Shown here in pieces: positions 11,301-19,319 of a stretch of 64,000 nt of DNA. The notes beneath the pieces are model-generated. The model did not search any database. It worked only from the letters and a program-made list of their open reading frames with translations, and was not told the DNA's origin. Each line of letters starts with the position of its first letter. Within the stretch, counting starts at the first letter, position 1. Both the position numbers and the translations under genes were made by a program. The stretch is from NCBI RefSeq assembly GCF_005503555.1, contig NZ_SCNG01000005.1, forward strand, positions 417,018 through 481,017, given 5' to 3'. This DNA comes from Rudaea sp. 3F27F6 (GTDB lineage Bacteria > Pseudomonadota > Gammaproteobacteria > Xanthomonadales > Rhodanobacteraceae).

Positions 11301-11867
11301 GGTGTGGCCGGTGCGGGTCAGCTCGAAATACCAGCGGTCGTCGAACCAGTTCAGCCATTCGCGCATCGCCGCGCGCGCCGCGTCGAACTTGTCCGCGAGC
11401 AGCATTTGGCCGACGTCGCTCTGGCGGCCGGCCAGCGCGATCAGGCCGGCGCTGCATTCGGCGAACCATTCCGGCTGGGCGAGCACGTAGTCGCCCTGGC
11501 GCCCTTCGAGATAGCAGCGCGAGACGAGCTTGGCGAGATTCAGATAGCCGGCGCGGTCCAGGCAGAGCAGGGTCAGACGATGCGGCCGGTGCGCGTCGTG
11601 CGGATTCGGCAGATACACGTCCGCGCCGGCAATCGGCTTGATCCCGTTCGCTTCGGCCGCGCGGTAGAACTTGACCAGCGCGAACAGGTTGCACTGGTCG
11701 GTCAGCGCGAGCGCCGGCTGATTGGACTCGACCGCACGGCTGATCAGGTTCGGCCGGCTGCCGGCCTTGGCCGGATCGCCGTATTCGGGCTTGTCGGGCA
11801 GGCGGATCGTCGAATCGACCAGCGAATAGTCGCTGTGGACGTGCAGGTGGACGAAGGAGGGCGTCAT
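8307..11867 (-). CDS. dnaE: DNA polymerase III alpha subunit
   Basis: Replicative polymerase of 1186 aa, normal for DnaE1. The N-terminal PHP domain starts with HLHVHSDYS. The polymerase active-site motif PDFDVDFCMDGRD is at residues 411-423 with catalytic Asp414 and Asp416. The fingers, beta-binding and C-terminal OB-fold regions follow; the OB fold includes FVVAGQVVSMRNRGDSMAF. It precedes accA. Several long open frames lie antisense to it; these are composition artefacts of GC-rich coding DNA. The start at 11867 gives MTPSFVHLHVHSDYS, the expected N-terminus. Confidence 0.98.
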   Translation of the reverse strand: MTPSFVHLHVHSDYSLVDSTIRLPDKPEYGDPAKAGSRPNLISRAVESNQPALALTDQCNLFALVKFYRAAEANGIKPIAGADVYLPNPHDAHRPHRLTLLCLDRAGYLNLAKLVSRCYLEGRQGDYVLAQPEWFAECSAGLIALAGRQSDVGQMLLADKFDAARAAMREWLNWFDDRWYFELTRTGHTDEAHFIDAALKLGAELDLPCVATNDVRFLSRDDFESHEARVCIRQGRLLSDPKRPRDYTAEQYLKSAEQMAELFADLPEALENSVEIAKRCSLELKFGTYYLPDFPVPPGETIDSFIRSQSHAGLETRLVKHGVADDFTRDDYIKRLDRELDVIVKMGFPGYFLIVADFINWAKSHDIPVGPGRGSGAGSAVAWSLGITDLDPLRYGLLFERFLNPERISMPDFDVDFCMDGRDTVIDYVARKYGREKVSQIITYGTMAAKAVLRDAGRVLGMGYGQVDKIAKLIPMIPTDPITLEDALGRSKKSRDKPDRIVADFRDLYETDDDARELIDLALSLEDLTRNAGKHAGGVVIAPSVLTDFAPLYSEGGDGVVTQFDKDDVEAVGLVKFDFLGLRTLTIIDWAVKAINARREVKAEPLLDMDKIPLDDAPVYALFKRAQTVAVFQFESRGMQGMLKEAKPDRFEDLMALTSLFRPGPMEQIPSFCKRKHGEEPIEYADPRVESVLAETYGIMVYQEQVMQMAQIVGGYSLGGADLLRRAMGKKIAAEMAKHREIFRDGAAKNGVAGDKADAIFDLMEKFAGYGFNKSHAAAYALVSYQTAWLKVHYPAEFMAAVLSSDMDNTDKVVNFLDEARAMGIKVQPPDVNASSYPFRAEDDGSIRYGLGAIKGVGRAACESIAGERERNGVYKDLADFCRRVDSTKLNKRVLEALTLSGALDALAPNRASLMVQIPEAMKAAEQQARDAQAGQNDMFGSSAAAPIELKLPVVDDWPLQQMLIGERETLGHYLSGHPTEAWRELLVQLADAPLGEVAKHHKPPAPDQRRGRFNDQPFVVAGQVVSMRNRGDSMAFVQLEDWSGRIEVSLFREVFVEYRALLTRDAFLVVEGGLSVDEFNGGFQLRARRVSTLDEALARQARLLRVKLNGVDAGFIAKLQQLIAGHRGGRTPMRLSYANKLGRGELELGAAFRVRASADLKRSLDALPGVLGTELLLSRGGASSE

Positions 11868-12076
11868 TACGATCGTTGCGCGGATGGACGGTGATTTTAG
11901 CAGCAGCGGAAGGCATGAAAGCAGAACGGGCTGCAGCCGGTCAGCAGGAGCGAACCCTGCCTTCTGCGATGCTCACAAATCGTTACTTCCGTGACAAGAG
12001 AAGAAACATTTCGATAGGCGATAATCCGCCACCGATACGGTTTCCTTTTCCCATGCCGGTTTCCGGCCGAGACGCT

Positions 12077-13207
12077 ATGCGCCTGCTCTGCACAATCATT
12101 TTACTTTCCCTGATTAGCGCCTGTTCCAAGCCGCCGCCGTCCGCCGGACCGGCGACGACTCCGGTCAGCGTGGCCGCGGCGACGCGCAAGACCGTGCCCG
12201 ATCTGCTTGCCGCGGTCGGCACGGTCGAAGCGATCAACATGGTTGCGGTGAAGTCGCTCGTCGACGGGCAACTGCTCGAAAGCCACGTCAAGGACGGCGA
12301 CGAGGTCAAGGCCGGGCAGTTGCTGTTCAAGATCGATCCGCGTCCGGCGCAGGCCGCACTTGCGCAGGCGGATGCGGCGCTGGCGAAAGATGTCGCTGCG
12401 CGCGATCTGGCCAAGGCGCAGGTCGACCGCTATGCGCCGGTGGCGACCAAGGGATTCATCTCGGCCGACCAGATGCAGCAGTACCTGACCACGCACGAGT
12501 CGGCTGCCGCGGCGGTCAAGGTCGATCAGGCCAACGTCGCCGCGGCCAAGCTCACGCTCGGCTACACCGACATCCACGCGCCGTTCGACGGCCGCGCCGG
12601 ACGCATCCTCGTGCAGCCGGGCAATCTGGTGAAGGCAAACGATACGAACGCGCTGCTGACGATCAACCAGATTGCGCCGATCTTCGTCAACTTCGCCGTA
12701 CCGGGTGCTTACGTCGAGCGCGTACGCAGTGCGCAGGCCAAGGGCGTGCTCGGCGTCACCGCGCGCGGCGACGGCGTGAAGCAGGCGCAGAACGGCGAAC
12801 TCGCCTTCGTCGACAACGCGGTCGATCCAGCGACGAACACAGTCAAGCTGCGCGCGCAGTTCGCGAACAAGGACGAAAGCCTGTGGCCGGGTCAGTTCGT
12901 CAACATCGCGCTGACCCTCGGCACCGACGCGGACGCGGTCGTCGTGCCGAACGCCGCGGTGAAGGCGGGCCCGAACGGCAATTACGTTTTCATCGTCAAG
13001 GCCGACAACAAGGCCGAGCAGCGCGCGGTGACGGTGCTGCGCAGCGTTGCCGGCGAGAGCGTGATCAGCAAGGGTATCGATGCGGGCGAAACGGTCGTCG
13101 TCGACGGCCAGTCGCGCCTGGTCAATGGCACCCTCGTGCAGATTGCCGAGGCGAAACCGGCGGATGCGTCGGGCAGCGCGGTCGGCGATGCTGCTGCGGT
13201 GAAATGA
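12077..13207 (+). CDS. RND efflux periplasmic adaptor lipoprotein (HlyD/MdtA type)
   Basis: Membrane-fusion subunit of a tripartite RND efflux pump, linking the inner-membrane permease encoded next to an outer-membrane channel not present here. The start at 12077 gives MRLLCTIILLSLISAC, a lipoprotein signal with lipobox Cys16. The biotinyl-lipoyl-like domain (LVDGQLLESHVKDGDEVKAGQLLFKIDP), an alpha-helical hairpin (residues about 95-150) and the beta-barrel domain (LGYTDIHAPFDGRAGRI) are in the usual order. It is 376 aa and lies 10 bp before the permease gene. An in-frame ATG at 12053 is an alternative start but would bury the signal peptide. Confidence 0.93.
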   Translation: MRLLCTIILLSLISACSKPPPSAGPATTPVSVAAATRKTVPDLLAAVGTVEAINMVAVKSLVDGQLLESHVKDGDEVKAGQLLFKIDPRPAQAALAQADAALAKDVAARDLAKAQVDRYAPVATKGFISADQMQQYLTTHESAAAAVKVDQANVAAAKLTLGYTDIHAPFDGRAGRILVQPGNLVKANDTNALLTINQIAPIFVNFAVPGAYVERVRSAQAKGVLGVTARGDGVKQAQNGELAFVDNAVDPATNTVKLRAQFANKDESLWPGQFVNIALTLGTDADAVVVPNAAVKAGPNGNYVFIVKADNKAEQRAVTVLRSVAGESVISKGIDAGETVVVDGQSRLVNGTLVQIAEAKPADASGSAVGDAAAVK

Positions 13208-13217
13208 GACTGCGCGA

Positions 13218-16200
13218 ATGAGCGTTTCCGAAATTTTCGTCCGCCGCCCGGTCATGACCACCCTGGTCATGATCGGCATCCTCGTGTTCGGCATCGTCTC
13301 GTATCGGTTGCTGCCGGTGTCGGATCTGCCGAACGTCGACTTCCCGACGATCCAGGTCACCGCGACCCTGCCGGGCGCTTCGCCGGAGACGATGGGCTCG
13401 GCCGTGGCGATGCCGCTGGAGAAACAGTTCTCGACGATCCCCGCGATCGACTCGATGACCTCAGTCAGCGGCATCGGCCAGACTCAGATCACTCTTCAGT
13501 TCACGCTAGACCGCAATATCGACGCCGCCGCGCTCGACGTGCAGTCGGCGATCTCGGCCGCGTCGCGCCAATTGCCGCCGACGATGACGACGCCGCCGAC
13601 CTTCCGCAAGGTCAATCCGGCCGACGCGCCGGTGTTCTTCGTCGGCATGACCTCGAAGACGCTGCCGCTGTCGAAAGTCGACGAATACGCCGAGTCCCTG
13701 CTCGCGCAGCGCCTGTCGATGGTCGACGGCGTGGCCCTGGTCAACGTCTACGGTTCGCAGAAGTACGCGGTGCGCATCGACCTCGACCCGGGTGCGATGG
13801 CGACGCGCGGACTCGGCATCGACCAAGTCGCGGCCGCGGTCGGCAACGGCAACGTCAACCTGCCGACCGGCACGCTGTACGGCAGCGACCGCACCTACAG
13901 CGTCATGGTCGGCGGCCAGTTCGCCGCGGCCAAGCCGTTCGCCGACCTGATCGTGAGTTACCAGAACGGCGCGCCGGTGCGCCTCGGCGACATCGGCCGC
14001 GTCTACGACGGCGTGCAGAACGACAAGGTTGCGGCGTGGTTCAACGGCCAGCGCGGCGTCATGCTCGCGATCCAGAAGCAGCCCGGCGTCAACACGATCG
14101 CCGTGGTCGAACGCATCCGCACAATCCTGCCGAGCTTCTCGACGCAATTGCCGACGGGCATCGAGCTGAAGGTGTTCTACGACCGCACCGAAAGCATCCG
14201 CGCTTCGGTCGAGGACGTACAGTTCACCCTGATGCTCGCGCTTGCGCTGGTCATCCTCGTGATCTTCCTATTCCTGCGCAATCTCTCGGCGACGATCATT
14301 CCTTCGCTCGCGCTGCCGATGTCGATCGTCGGCACGTTTGCGATCATGTATCCGTTCGGCTACAGCCTCGACAATCTCTCGCTGATGGCGCTGACCCTCT
14401 GCGTCGGCTTCGTCGTCGACGATGCGATCGTCATGCTCGAGAACATCTCGCGCCACATGGAAATGGGCAAGCCGCCGCTGCAAGCGACCTTCGAAGGCGC
14501 CAAGGAGATCGGTTTCACCATCGTGTCGATGACGATCTCGCTCGCCGCGGTGTTCATCCCGATCCTGTTCATGGGCGGCATCATCGGCCGCCTGCTGCAC
14601 GAGTTCGCGGTGACCATCGTCGCCGCGGTGTTGGTCTCGGGCTTCGTCAGCCTGAGCCTGACGCCGATGCTGTGCAGCCGCATGCTCAAACCGCACCACG
14701 GCGGCGGTGCCAGCGAAAATCGGCACGGCGCCATGTATCAGGCGTTCGAGCGCGGCTTCGACGCGATGCAGAACGTATACCGGCGCACGCTCGAATTCTG
14801 CCTGCGGCATCGCCGCGGTGTGGTGTTCGCGTTTTTCCTGATCCTCGCCGCGACGGGCTGGCTGTTCGTCGCTATCCCGAAGGGATTTCTGCCGAGCGAC
14901 GATACCGGACAGTTGTTCGTGTTCACCGAGGCCGATCAGGACGTCGGCTTCGACGAAATGGCGCGCAAGCAGCAGGCCGCGACCGACATCGTGCGCAACG
15001 ATCGCAACGTGCAGGGCGTGTTGTCGTTCATCGGCGTATCCGGTTCGAGCGCGACGCTCAACCTCGGCCGCATGATCGTCACGCTGAAGCCGCGCAGCGA
15101 GCGCGCGTCGCCCGAAGACGTGATCCAGGAACTGCGGCCGAAGCTGCAGGGCATTCCGGGCTTCAAGGTCTATCTGCAGAACATTCCGATCATCCGCATC
15201 GGCGGCACGCTGACCAAGACCCAGTACCAGTACACGTTGCAGGACACCGACACGAAAGAACTGTACAGCGCCGTGCCGAAACTGCTCGACGCGATGTCCA
15301 AACTGCCGGGCTTTCAGGACGTGACCAGCGACTTGCTGATCGCGACGCCGCAGATCGACGTCAAGATCGACCGCGACGCCGCATCGAGTGTCGGCGTGAC
15401 CGCGGCGCAGATCGAGAACGCGCTGTACACCGCGTTCGGCCCCGCGCAGGTGTCGACGATCTACACTTCGATCGATCAGTACTGGGTGCAGATGCAGGTC
15501 GATCCGTCGAAGCAGGGCGATCCAAATATCCTCAGCCAGATCTACGTGCGCGGCAGCAGCGCGACTCTCGTGCCGCTGTCGGCCGTGGCGAAGTTCGACA
15601 AGTCGGTCGGGCCGGCGACGATCAGCCATCTCGGCCAAGTGCCTGCGGTGACGATTTCGTTCAACCTTGCGCCCGGCGTGAGCCTGAGTCAGGCGGTCGA
15701 ACGCATCAACGGCGTCGTCGGTCAGCTCAAACTGCCCGACACGATCACCGGCTCATTCCAAGGCACGGCGCAGGCATTCCAGTCTTCGATCTCGGGCATG
15801 GGCGTACTGCTGCTGCTCGCGGTGTTCGTGATCTATCTCGTGCTCGGAATTTTGTACGAGAGCTTTATCCATCCGCTGACGATTCTGTCCGGCCTGCCGA
15901 CCGCGGCGTTCGGCGCGCTACTGACCCTGATGCTGTTCCGCATCGATCTGAACCTCTACGGCATGGTCGGCCTGATCATGCTGATCGGCATCGTCAAGAA
16001 GAACGCGATCATGATGATCGACTTCGCGCTCGAAGTGGAACGCAGCGGCGTGCCGCCCGAGAAGGCGATCTTCGACGCCTGCCTCGTGCGCTTCCGCCCG
16101 ATCATGATGACCACGTTCGCCGCGCTGTTCGGCACCTTGCCGATCGCGATCGGCTTCGGTGCCGGCGGCGATTCACGCCGACCGCTCGGCCTCGCCGTCG

Positions 16201-16334
16201 TCGGCGGCCTGCTCACTTCGCAGGTGCTGACGCTGTATCTGACGCCGGTGATCTATATCTACTTCGACCGGCTGCAGCATTGGCTGCAGCGGCGGCGTGC
16301 GAAGGGCGATGCGCATGGGGTGGTTGCCACCTGA
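13218..16334 (+). CDS. RND multidrug efflux permease (MdtB/MdtC-like)
   Basis: Inner-membrane proton/drug antiporter of the hydrophobe/amphiphile efflux family, 1038 aa. It opens with MSVSEIFVRRPVMTTLVMIGI and shows the duplicated layout of six transmembrane helices, each half with a large periplasmic domain. The proton-relay Asp-Asp pair of helix 4 is in CVGFVVDDAIVMLENISRHMEMG. The second half has GLIMLIGIVKKNAIMMIDFALE and FRPIMMTTFAALFGTLPIA. Overall similarity is to the MdtB/MdtC branch. It forms an operon with the adaptor upstream; no outer-membrane factor gene is adjacent, so a TolC-type partner must be encoded elsewhere. Confidence 0.95.
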   Translation: MSVSEIFVRRPVMTTLVMIGILVFGIVSYRLLPVSDLPNVDFPTIQVTATLPGASPETMGSAVAMPLEKQFSTIPAIDSMTSVSGIGQTQITLQFTLDRNIDAAALDVQSAISAASRQLPPTMTTPPTFRKVNPADAPVFFVGMTSKTLPLSKVDEYAESLLAQRLSMVDGVALVNVYGSQKYAVRIDLDPGAMATRGLGIDQVAAAVGNGNVNLPTGTLYGSDRTYSVMVGGQFAAAKPFADLIVSYQNGAPVRLGDIGRVYDGVQNDKVAAWFNGQRGVMLAIQKQPGVNTIAVVERIRTILPSFSTQLPTGIELKVFYDRTESIRASVEDVQFTLMLALALVILVIFLFLRNLSATIIPSLALPMSIVGTFAIMYPFGYSLDNLSLMALTLCVGFVVDDAIVMLENISRHMEMGKPPLQATFEGAKEIGFTIVSMTISLAAVFIPILFMGGIIGRLLHEFAVTIVAAVLVSGFVSLSLTPMLCSRMLKPHHGGGASENRHGAMYQAFERGFDAMQNVYRRTLEFCLRHRRGVVFAFFLILAATGWLFVAIPKGFLPSDDTGQLFVFTEADQDVGFDEMARKQQAATDIVRNDRNVQGVLSFIGVSGSSATLNLGRMIVTLKPRSERASPEDVIQELRPKLQGIPGFKVYLQNIPIIRIGGTLTKTQYQYTLQDTDTKELYSAVPKLLDAMSKLPGFQDVTSDLLIATPQIDVKIDRDAASSVGVTAAQIENALYTAFGPAQVSTIYTSIDQYWVQMQVDPSKQGDPNILSQIYVRGSSATLVPLSAVAKFDKSVGPATISHLGQVPAVTISFNLAPGVSLSQAVERINGVVGQLKLPDTITGSFQGTAQAFQSSISGMGVLLLLAVFVIYLVLGILYESFIHPLTILSGLPTAAFGALLTLMLFRIDLNLYGMVGLIMLIGIVKKNAIMMIDFALEVERSGVPPEKAIFDACLVRFRPIMMTTFAALFGTLPIAIGFGAGGDSRRPLGLAVVGGLLTSQVLTLYLTPVIYIYFDRLQHWLQRRRAKGDAHGVVAT

Positions 16335-16430
16335 CTTGGTTTTCGGTTGCGGCCGGTACCTTCTCACTTGGATTGAAGTAGGGCGTGATTAGGGCGCGAT
16401 TCCTCGCGCTCTGCTTTGCTCTCTTTTCTC

Positions 16431-16466
16431 GTCATTCCCGCGTGCTCTTGGCGGGAATCCAGTGAC
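16431..16466. repeat. Single REP-like hairpin
   Basis: A lone, somewhat degenerate copy of the window's GTCATTCCCGC... family: arms ATTCCCGC and GCGGGAAT around a short loop, bounded by GTCA and TGAC. The other copies in the window (19186, 22151, 56538) come as inverted pairs. It abuts the large hairpin element that follows. Confidence 0.75.
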
Positions 16467-16486
16467 TTTGCTTTTTTTTGTTTAAA

Positions 16487-17042
16487 AGCAGAGCTTCCAC
16501 TCGTCCTGCGGACGAGCGGGTCACTTTCTTGTCACCAGCGACAAGAAAGTAACCAAAGAAACGCCGCCCCGGGAGCCGCGCCGCCTACGGCGGTCCGCGA
16601 GGTCATGCCGGGGTTCGCTCGATGGACATCCGTGTCCATTCGCGAACTCGCGCGCATCCTGCGCGCGACCCTTGCGGGCGATTCCGTCATGCCCTCGCCG
16701 CGGCTGACGGGGACCGAGATCAAAAGACGGATCAAAAGCCGCCGCCTACGAAGGTCGTTCTTGCTTCGGCGCGCACGATGCGCGCTGCTCTGGCTCTTCC
16801 GGGTCCCCATTACATTGCGGCGGCAGCGGACGAAAAGGCCCGTAGGGTGCGCGCGATGGATCGCGCGCATTCCGCTATTGCACAAGGACGTGCAATTAGC
16901 GGAACCCGGCCGCTGACGCGGACCCTTCGGGCAGGAGGCCCGAAGGGCGCAATGTTCTGGGGCGGCGTTTCTTTGGTTACTTTCTTGTCGCTGTAGACAA
17001 GAAAGTGACCCGCTCGCCCGCAGGGCGAGTGGAAGCTCTGCT
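16487..17042. repeat. 556-bp hairpin-rich element with 84-bp inverted-repeat ends
   Basis: The left arm 16487-16570 and the right arm 16959-17042 are inverted copies differing at about four positions. Each arm itself contains two stems: CTCGTCC/GGACGAG (CTCGCCC/GGGCGAG on the other side) and ACTTTCTTGTC/GACAAGAAAGT. The interior is a chain of further palindromes, including TGCGCGCGAT-GG-ATCGCGCGCA (16848-16869), a TTCCGCT...AGCGGAA stem, GCGCGCA-CGA-TGCGCGC and CCCTTCGGGC...GCCCGAAGGG. No transposase is encoded. This looks like a non-autonomous, structure-conserved interspersed repeat; similar arms with CAAGAAAGTAACCAAAGAAA are, from memory, common in Xanthomonadales genomes. Confidence 0.8.
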
Positions 17043-17087
17043 CTCAAATCAAAATGGAGAACACCAAAGCAAGAACACAAACCGACG

Positions 17088-18137
17088 TCATGCCCAGCGA
17101 CTTTTCAACCTGAGCGCAGGCCGTTCAATGACGTGCCAAGAAACAACCGCCAACGGCAGCGCAATCAAGAACCCGCAAACGGCATTGACCAACGCGGATT
17201 GCGGTCCGATGAGCGTGACCACAATCTGCTGCGCGGGATAACCCCAGAGATAAAGTCCATACGAGTAGTCGCCGAAAGAGTTGAAGCGGCGCAGCGGCGA
17301 CTGTGTACCGCCGAGGCGATAAGCAAACCAGAAGACAAAGGCAACCTCGGCCAACGCAAACAGGTACGCGTAGAACAAAGTTCCGGCCGTCGCCCAGGCA
17401 AGCGCAACGAATATGAGCACGACCACGCCGTGATTCGGAATACGTTCGCGCCAGAGCCAGCAAAGGCTGCCAAGCGCGAATAGAGCCGCCATGCGCAGAT
17501 AGTCGGTGAACGGCGCCGACAGCATCGGTCTGAAGTAAGCAACGGTGATTGCTCCGAGAATCACGAGTAAAAATGTCGCTGCATTGCGCCGCGCGAGGAC
17601 GCCGCAAAGGCCAAGGGCGGCGACGCAGGCGTACATCAGCACTTCGATCGGCAAGGTCCAGATCGAGCCGTTGATCACGGCAGATGGATGGTCCGTGAAT
17701 ACGCCGGACAGCAGCCAAGCCAGTCGCGGGCCGAAGTGCAGGTTGGTCAGCACGTAGTTCCAGGTTTGCGAGTCCGCGTAGTAGTCGCGTAGCGGCAGCG
17801 TAGTGAACATCGGCCCGAGTGCGAACGCGCAGACGAGGATGCAGGCGGCGTAAGCAGGCACGATACGCAACACGCGCGCACGCAAGAATGCGCCGAGATG
17901 CGCGCGGCGCAGCCAGCTTGCGCTGACGAGGAAGCCGCTGACGACGAAGAACAGATCGACTGCGATCTCGCCGGAATAGCTGCTCCAGCCAAGCCAGAGG
18001 AAGAGGTCAGCCGGTCCCTGTCCGCTGATGCTCGGCGCATGTCCGTAGATCACGAGCGCGGCGGCGAGGAAGCGCAGCAGAAGGAAATTGTCGCTGCCTT
18101 GGGCGACGCCGTCGGCGATGGTCGGGTATCGGCGCAC
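17088..18137 (-). CDS. Acyltransferase-3 family membrane protein (OafA/YrhL-like)
   Basis: A 349-aa multi-pass inner-membrane acyltransferase (acyltransferase 3 family) that typically O-acetylates cell-surface polysaccharide, lipid A, peptidoglycan or antibiotics. Signatures include NFLLLRFLAAALVIYGHA at the first helix, with the family's conserved His, and EIAVDLFFVVSGFLVSASWLRR. About ten hydrophobic segments follow, ending in SYGLYLWGYPAQQ and a terminal HVIERPAL motif. The start is a GTG at 18137; no ATG lies nearby in frame. It lies 12 bp after a secreted hydrolase gene on the same strand, likely one transcript. Substrate unknown. Confidence 0.88.
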   Translation of the reverse strand: MRRYPTIADGVAQGSDNFLLLRFLAAALVIYGHAPSISGQGPADLFLWLGWSSYSGEIAVDLFFVVSGFLVSASWLRRAHLGAFLRARVLRIVPAYAACILVCAFALGPMFTTLPLRDYYADSQTWNYVLTNLHFGPRLAWLLSGVFTDHPSAVINGSIWTLPIEVLMYACVAALGLCGVLARRNAATFLLVILGAITVAYFRPMLSAPFTDYLRMAALFALGSLCWLWRERIPNHGVVVLIFVALAWATAGTLFYAYLFALAEVAFVFWFAYRLGGTQSPLRRFNSFGDYSYGLYLWGYPAQQIVVTLIGPQSALVNAVCGFLIALPLAVVSWHVIERPALRLKSRWA

Positions 18138-18149
18138 GCGCTCGCGCGG

Positions 18150-19184
18150 TTATTTGCGCGGAGGTTTCGACGCTGCCGGCTTGGTCGCGGCGGGCTTGCC
18201 TTTCGGATAGCCCGGAATGCGCGAGAACAACCAGCTCAGCGGATTCTGCGTCCATGCCTGAGTGACGAAATCTTCGTGCTTGGTGCCGGCCGGTGTCGGC
18301 ACGAAGCTCACGCTGCCGGGCAGCAGCTTGATTGGAAGCGCGGTCTTGAAGCGCACGCCGGCGTCCATGAGTTCGGACTTGAGCGCCTCGTTCTGCTCCT
18401 GCGTCGATTCGGTCCAGGTGCTGAAGAAGAAGGCACTGCCTTGCGCGCGTTCGATCCACGCGGCGAATTTGTCGATGTTGCCGTAGAGCGCATCGAGCAG
18501 GATCACGCCCTGCAAACGCGAACCGATCTGTCCAACCGAGAGCGACCACGCCGCGGGCAGGTAGCCGCCCGAGTAGGCGACGAGCACGACCTTGGACTGC
18601 TTGAACGCGCCGTCGGCGCGCTTGTCGTGATATTGCAGTGCGAGCTTCTGCGCCGCCTCCTCGACGAATTTCTTGAATATGCCGCGCTGCCAGAAACGAC
18701 CCGCGCTCGAATCGGCCGCATCTACTGCGAACTGCGGCGCGACGAGCACGGCGTTGATGTTGGCCGCGGCGAGCTGCGCAGCGACCTGCTGGCGGTCGAG
18801 CACGTCGCGCGACAACGTGGCGCCATTGCCGTGAAAGAACACCACGATCAGCGCCGGCTTGCGCACGTCGAAACCCTGCGGCAGGTGCAGCAGCACGCGG
18901 TTGTCGCTGAAGATTTCGTCTTCCCAGTGCACCGAGCCGTCACGCGGGGAGACGTGGCCTTTGCGGTTGCCGTCGGTCTTGTCGATGAATTTCTTGCCCG
19001 AATCGGGGATCAGGCCGCGGAACGGAAACGGCGCGTAGTCGAACGGGACGAACGCAGTGATCGGCGCTTTGAGCGGCGCGATGGGAACCTTGGGTGCGGC
19101 CGATTGCTTGATCGACACGGCAGGCTTGCCGCTGCCGGTCGCGGCAAAAGCCGGACCCGATGGCGCGACGAGATTGAAAAGCAT
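18150..19184 (-). CDS. Secreted alpha/beta-hydrolase-like protein
   Basis: About 344 aa. The core reads as an alpha/beta hydrolase: LIVVFFHGNGATLSRDV (oxyanion strand), VVLVAYSGGYLPAA, a nucleophile elbow with Ser in A-x-S-x-G form, and a final GTKHEDFVTQ supplying a candidate His. The N-terminus is unusual: the frame runs upstream through a REP-like repeat, and the likely start (ATG 19184, or 19190 two codons earlier) sits at the repeat's edge, giving MLFNLVAPSGPAFAA, a short and atypical export signal. The C-terminus is Lys/Pro-rich. Function unknown; it lies upstream of the acyltransferase in a probable transcript. Confidence 0.7.
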   Translation of the reverse strand: MLFNLVAPSGPAFAATGSGKPAVSIKQSAAPKVPIAPLKAPITAFVPFDYAPFPFRGLIPDSGKKFIDKTDGNRKGHVSPRDGSVHWEDEIFSDNRVLLHLPQGFDVRKPALIVVFFHGNGATLSRDVLDRQQVAAQLAAANINAVLVAPQFAVDAADSSAGRFWQRGIFKKFVEEAAQKLALQYHDKRADGAFKQSKVVLVAYSGGYLPAAWSLSVGQIGSRLQGVILLDALYGNIDKFAAWIERAQGSAFFFSTWTESTQEQNEALKSELMDAGVRFKTALPIKLLPGSVSFVPTPAGTKHEDFVTQAWTQNPLSWLFSRIPGYPKGKPAATKPAASKPPRK

Positions 19185-19185
19185 T

Positions 19186-19281
19186 GTCATTCCCGCGAAT
19201 GCGGGAATCCAGTGTCTTTTCTTTTTGCTGCCGCGTTGGCACCGGCCAAAGGCGCTGGATTCCCGCATTCGCGGGAATGAC
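19186..19281. repeat. Paired inverted REP-like hairpins (BIME-like)
   Basis: The first unit, 19186-19213, has the stem ATTCCCGC-GAAT-GCGGGAAT followed by CCAGTG; the inverted unit is at 19255-19281. A 41-bp spacer separates them. It lies upstream of the secreted hydrolase gene and just past the end of the 934-aa protein gene (19320), and touches the hydrolase start codon. Confidence 0.85.
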
Positions 19282-19319
19282 AGGCCCGTGGATTTTCGCG
19301 TATCTCGCTTCACTCGGAG

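Larger units (their letters stand above)
16335..17087. other. 753-bp gene-free stretch between convergent genes
   Basis: No credible gene. It holds a single hairpin repeat (16431-16466) and a large inverted-repeat element (16487-17042), described separately. Short open frames here read through repeats. Both flanking genes point into the stretch, so the hairpins may also act as transcription stops. Confidence 0.8.

Noticed and set aside
9384..11894. 836-codon open frame antisense to dnaE
   Set aside because: It mirrors dnaE codon structure in GC-rich DNA; its product is Arg/Val/Asp/Glu-skewed with no domain, and dnaE is unambiguous.
16416..16996. Several 120-180-codon frames in the hairpin element
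   Set aside because: They read through inverted repeats on both strands with no ribosome binding site, so they are repeat artefacts.
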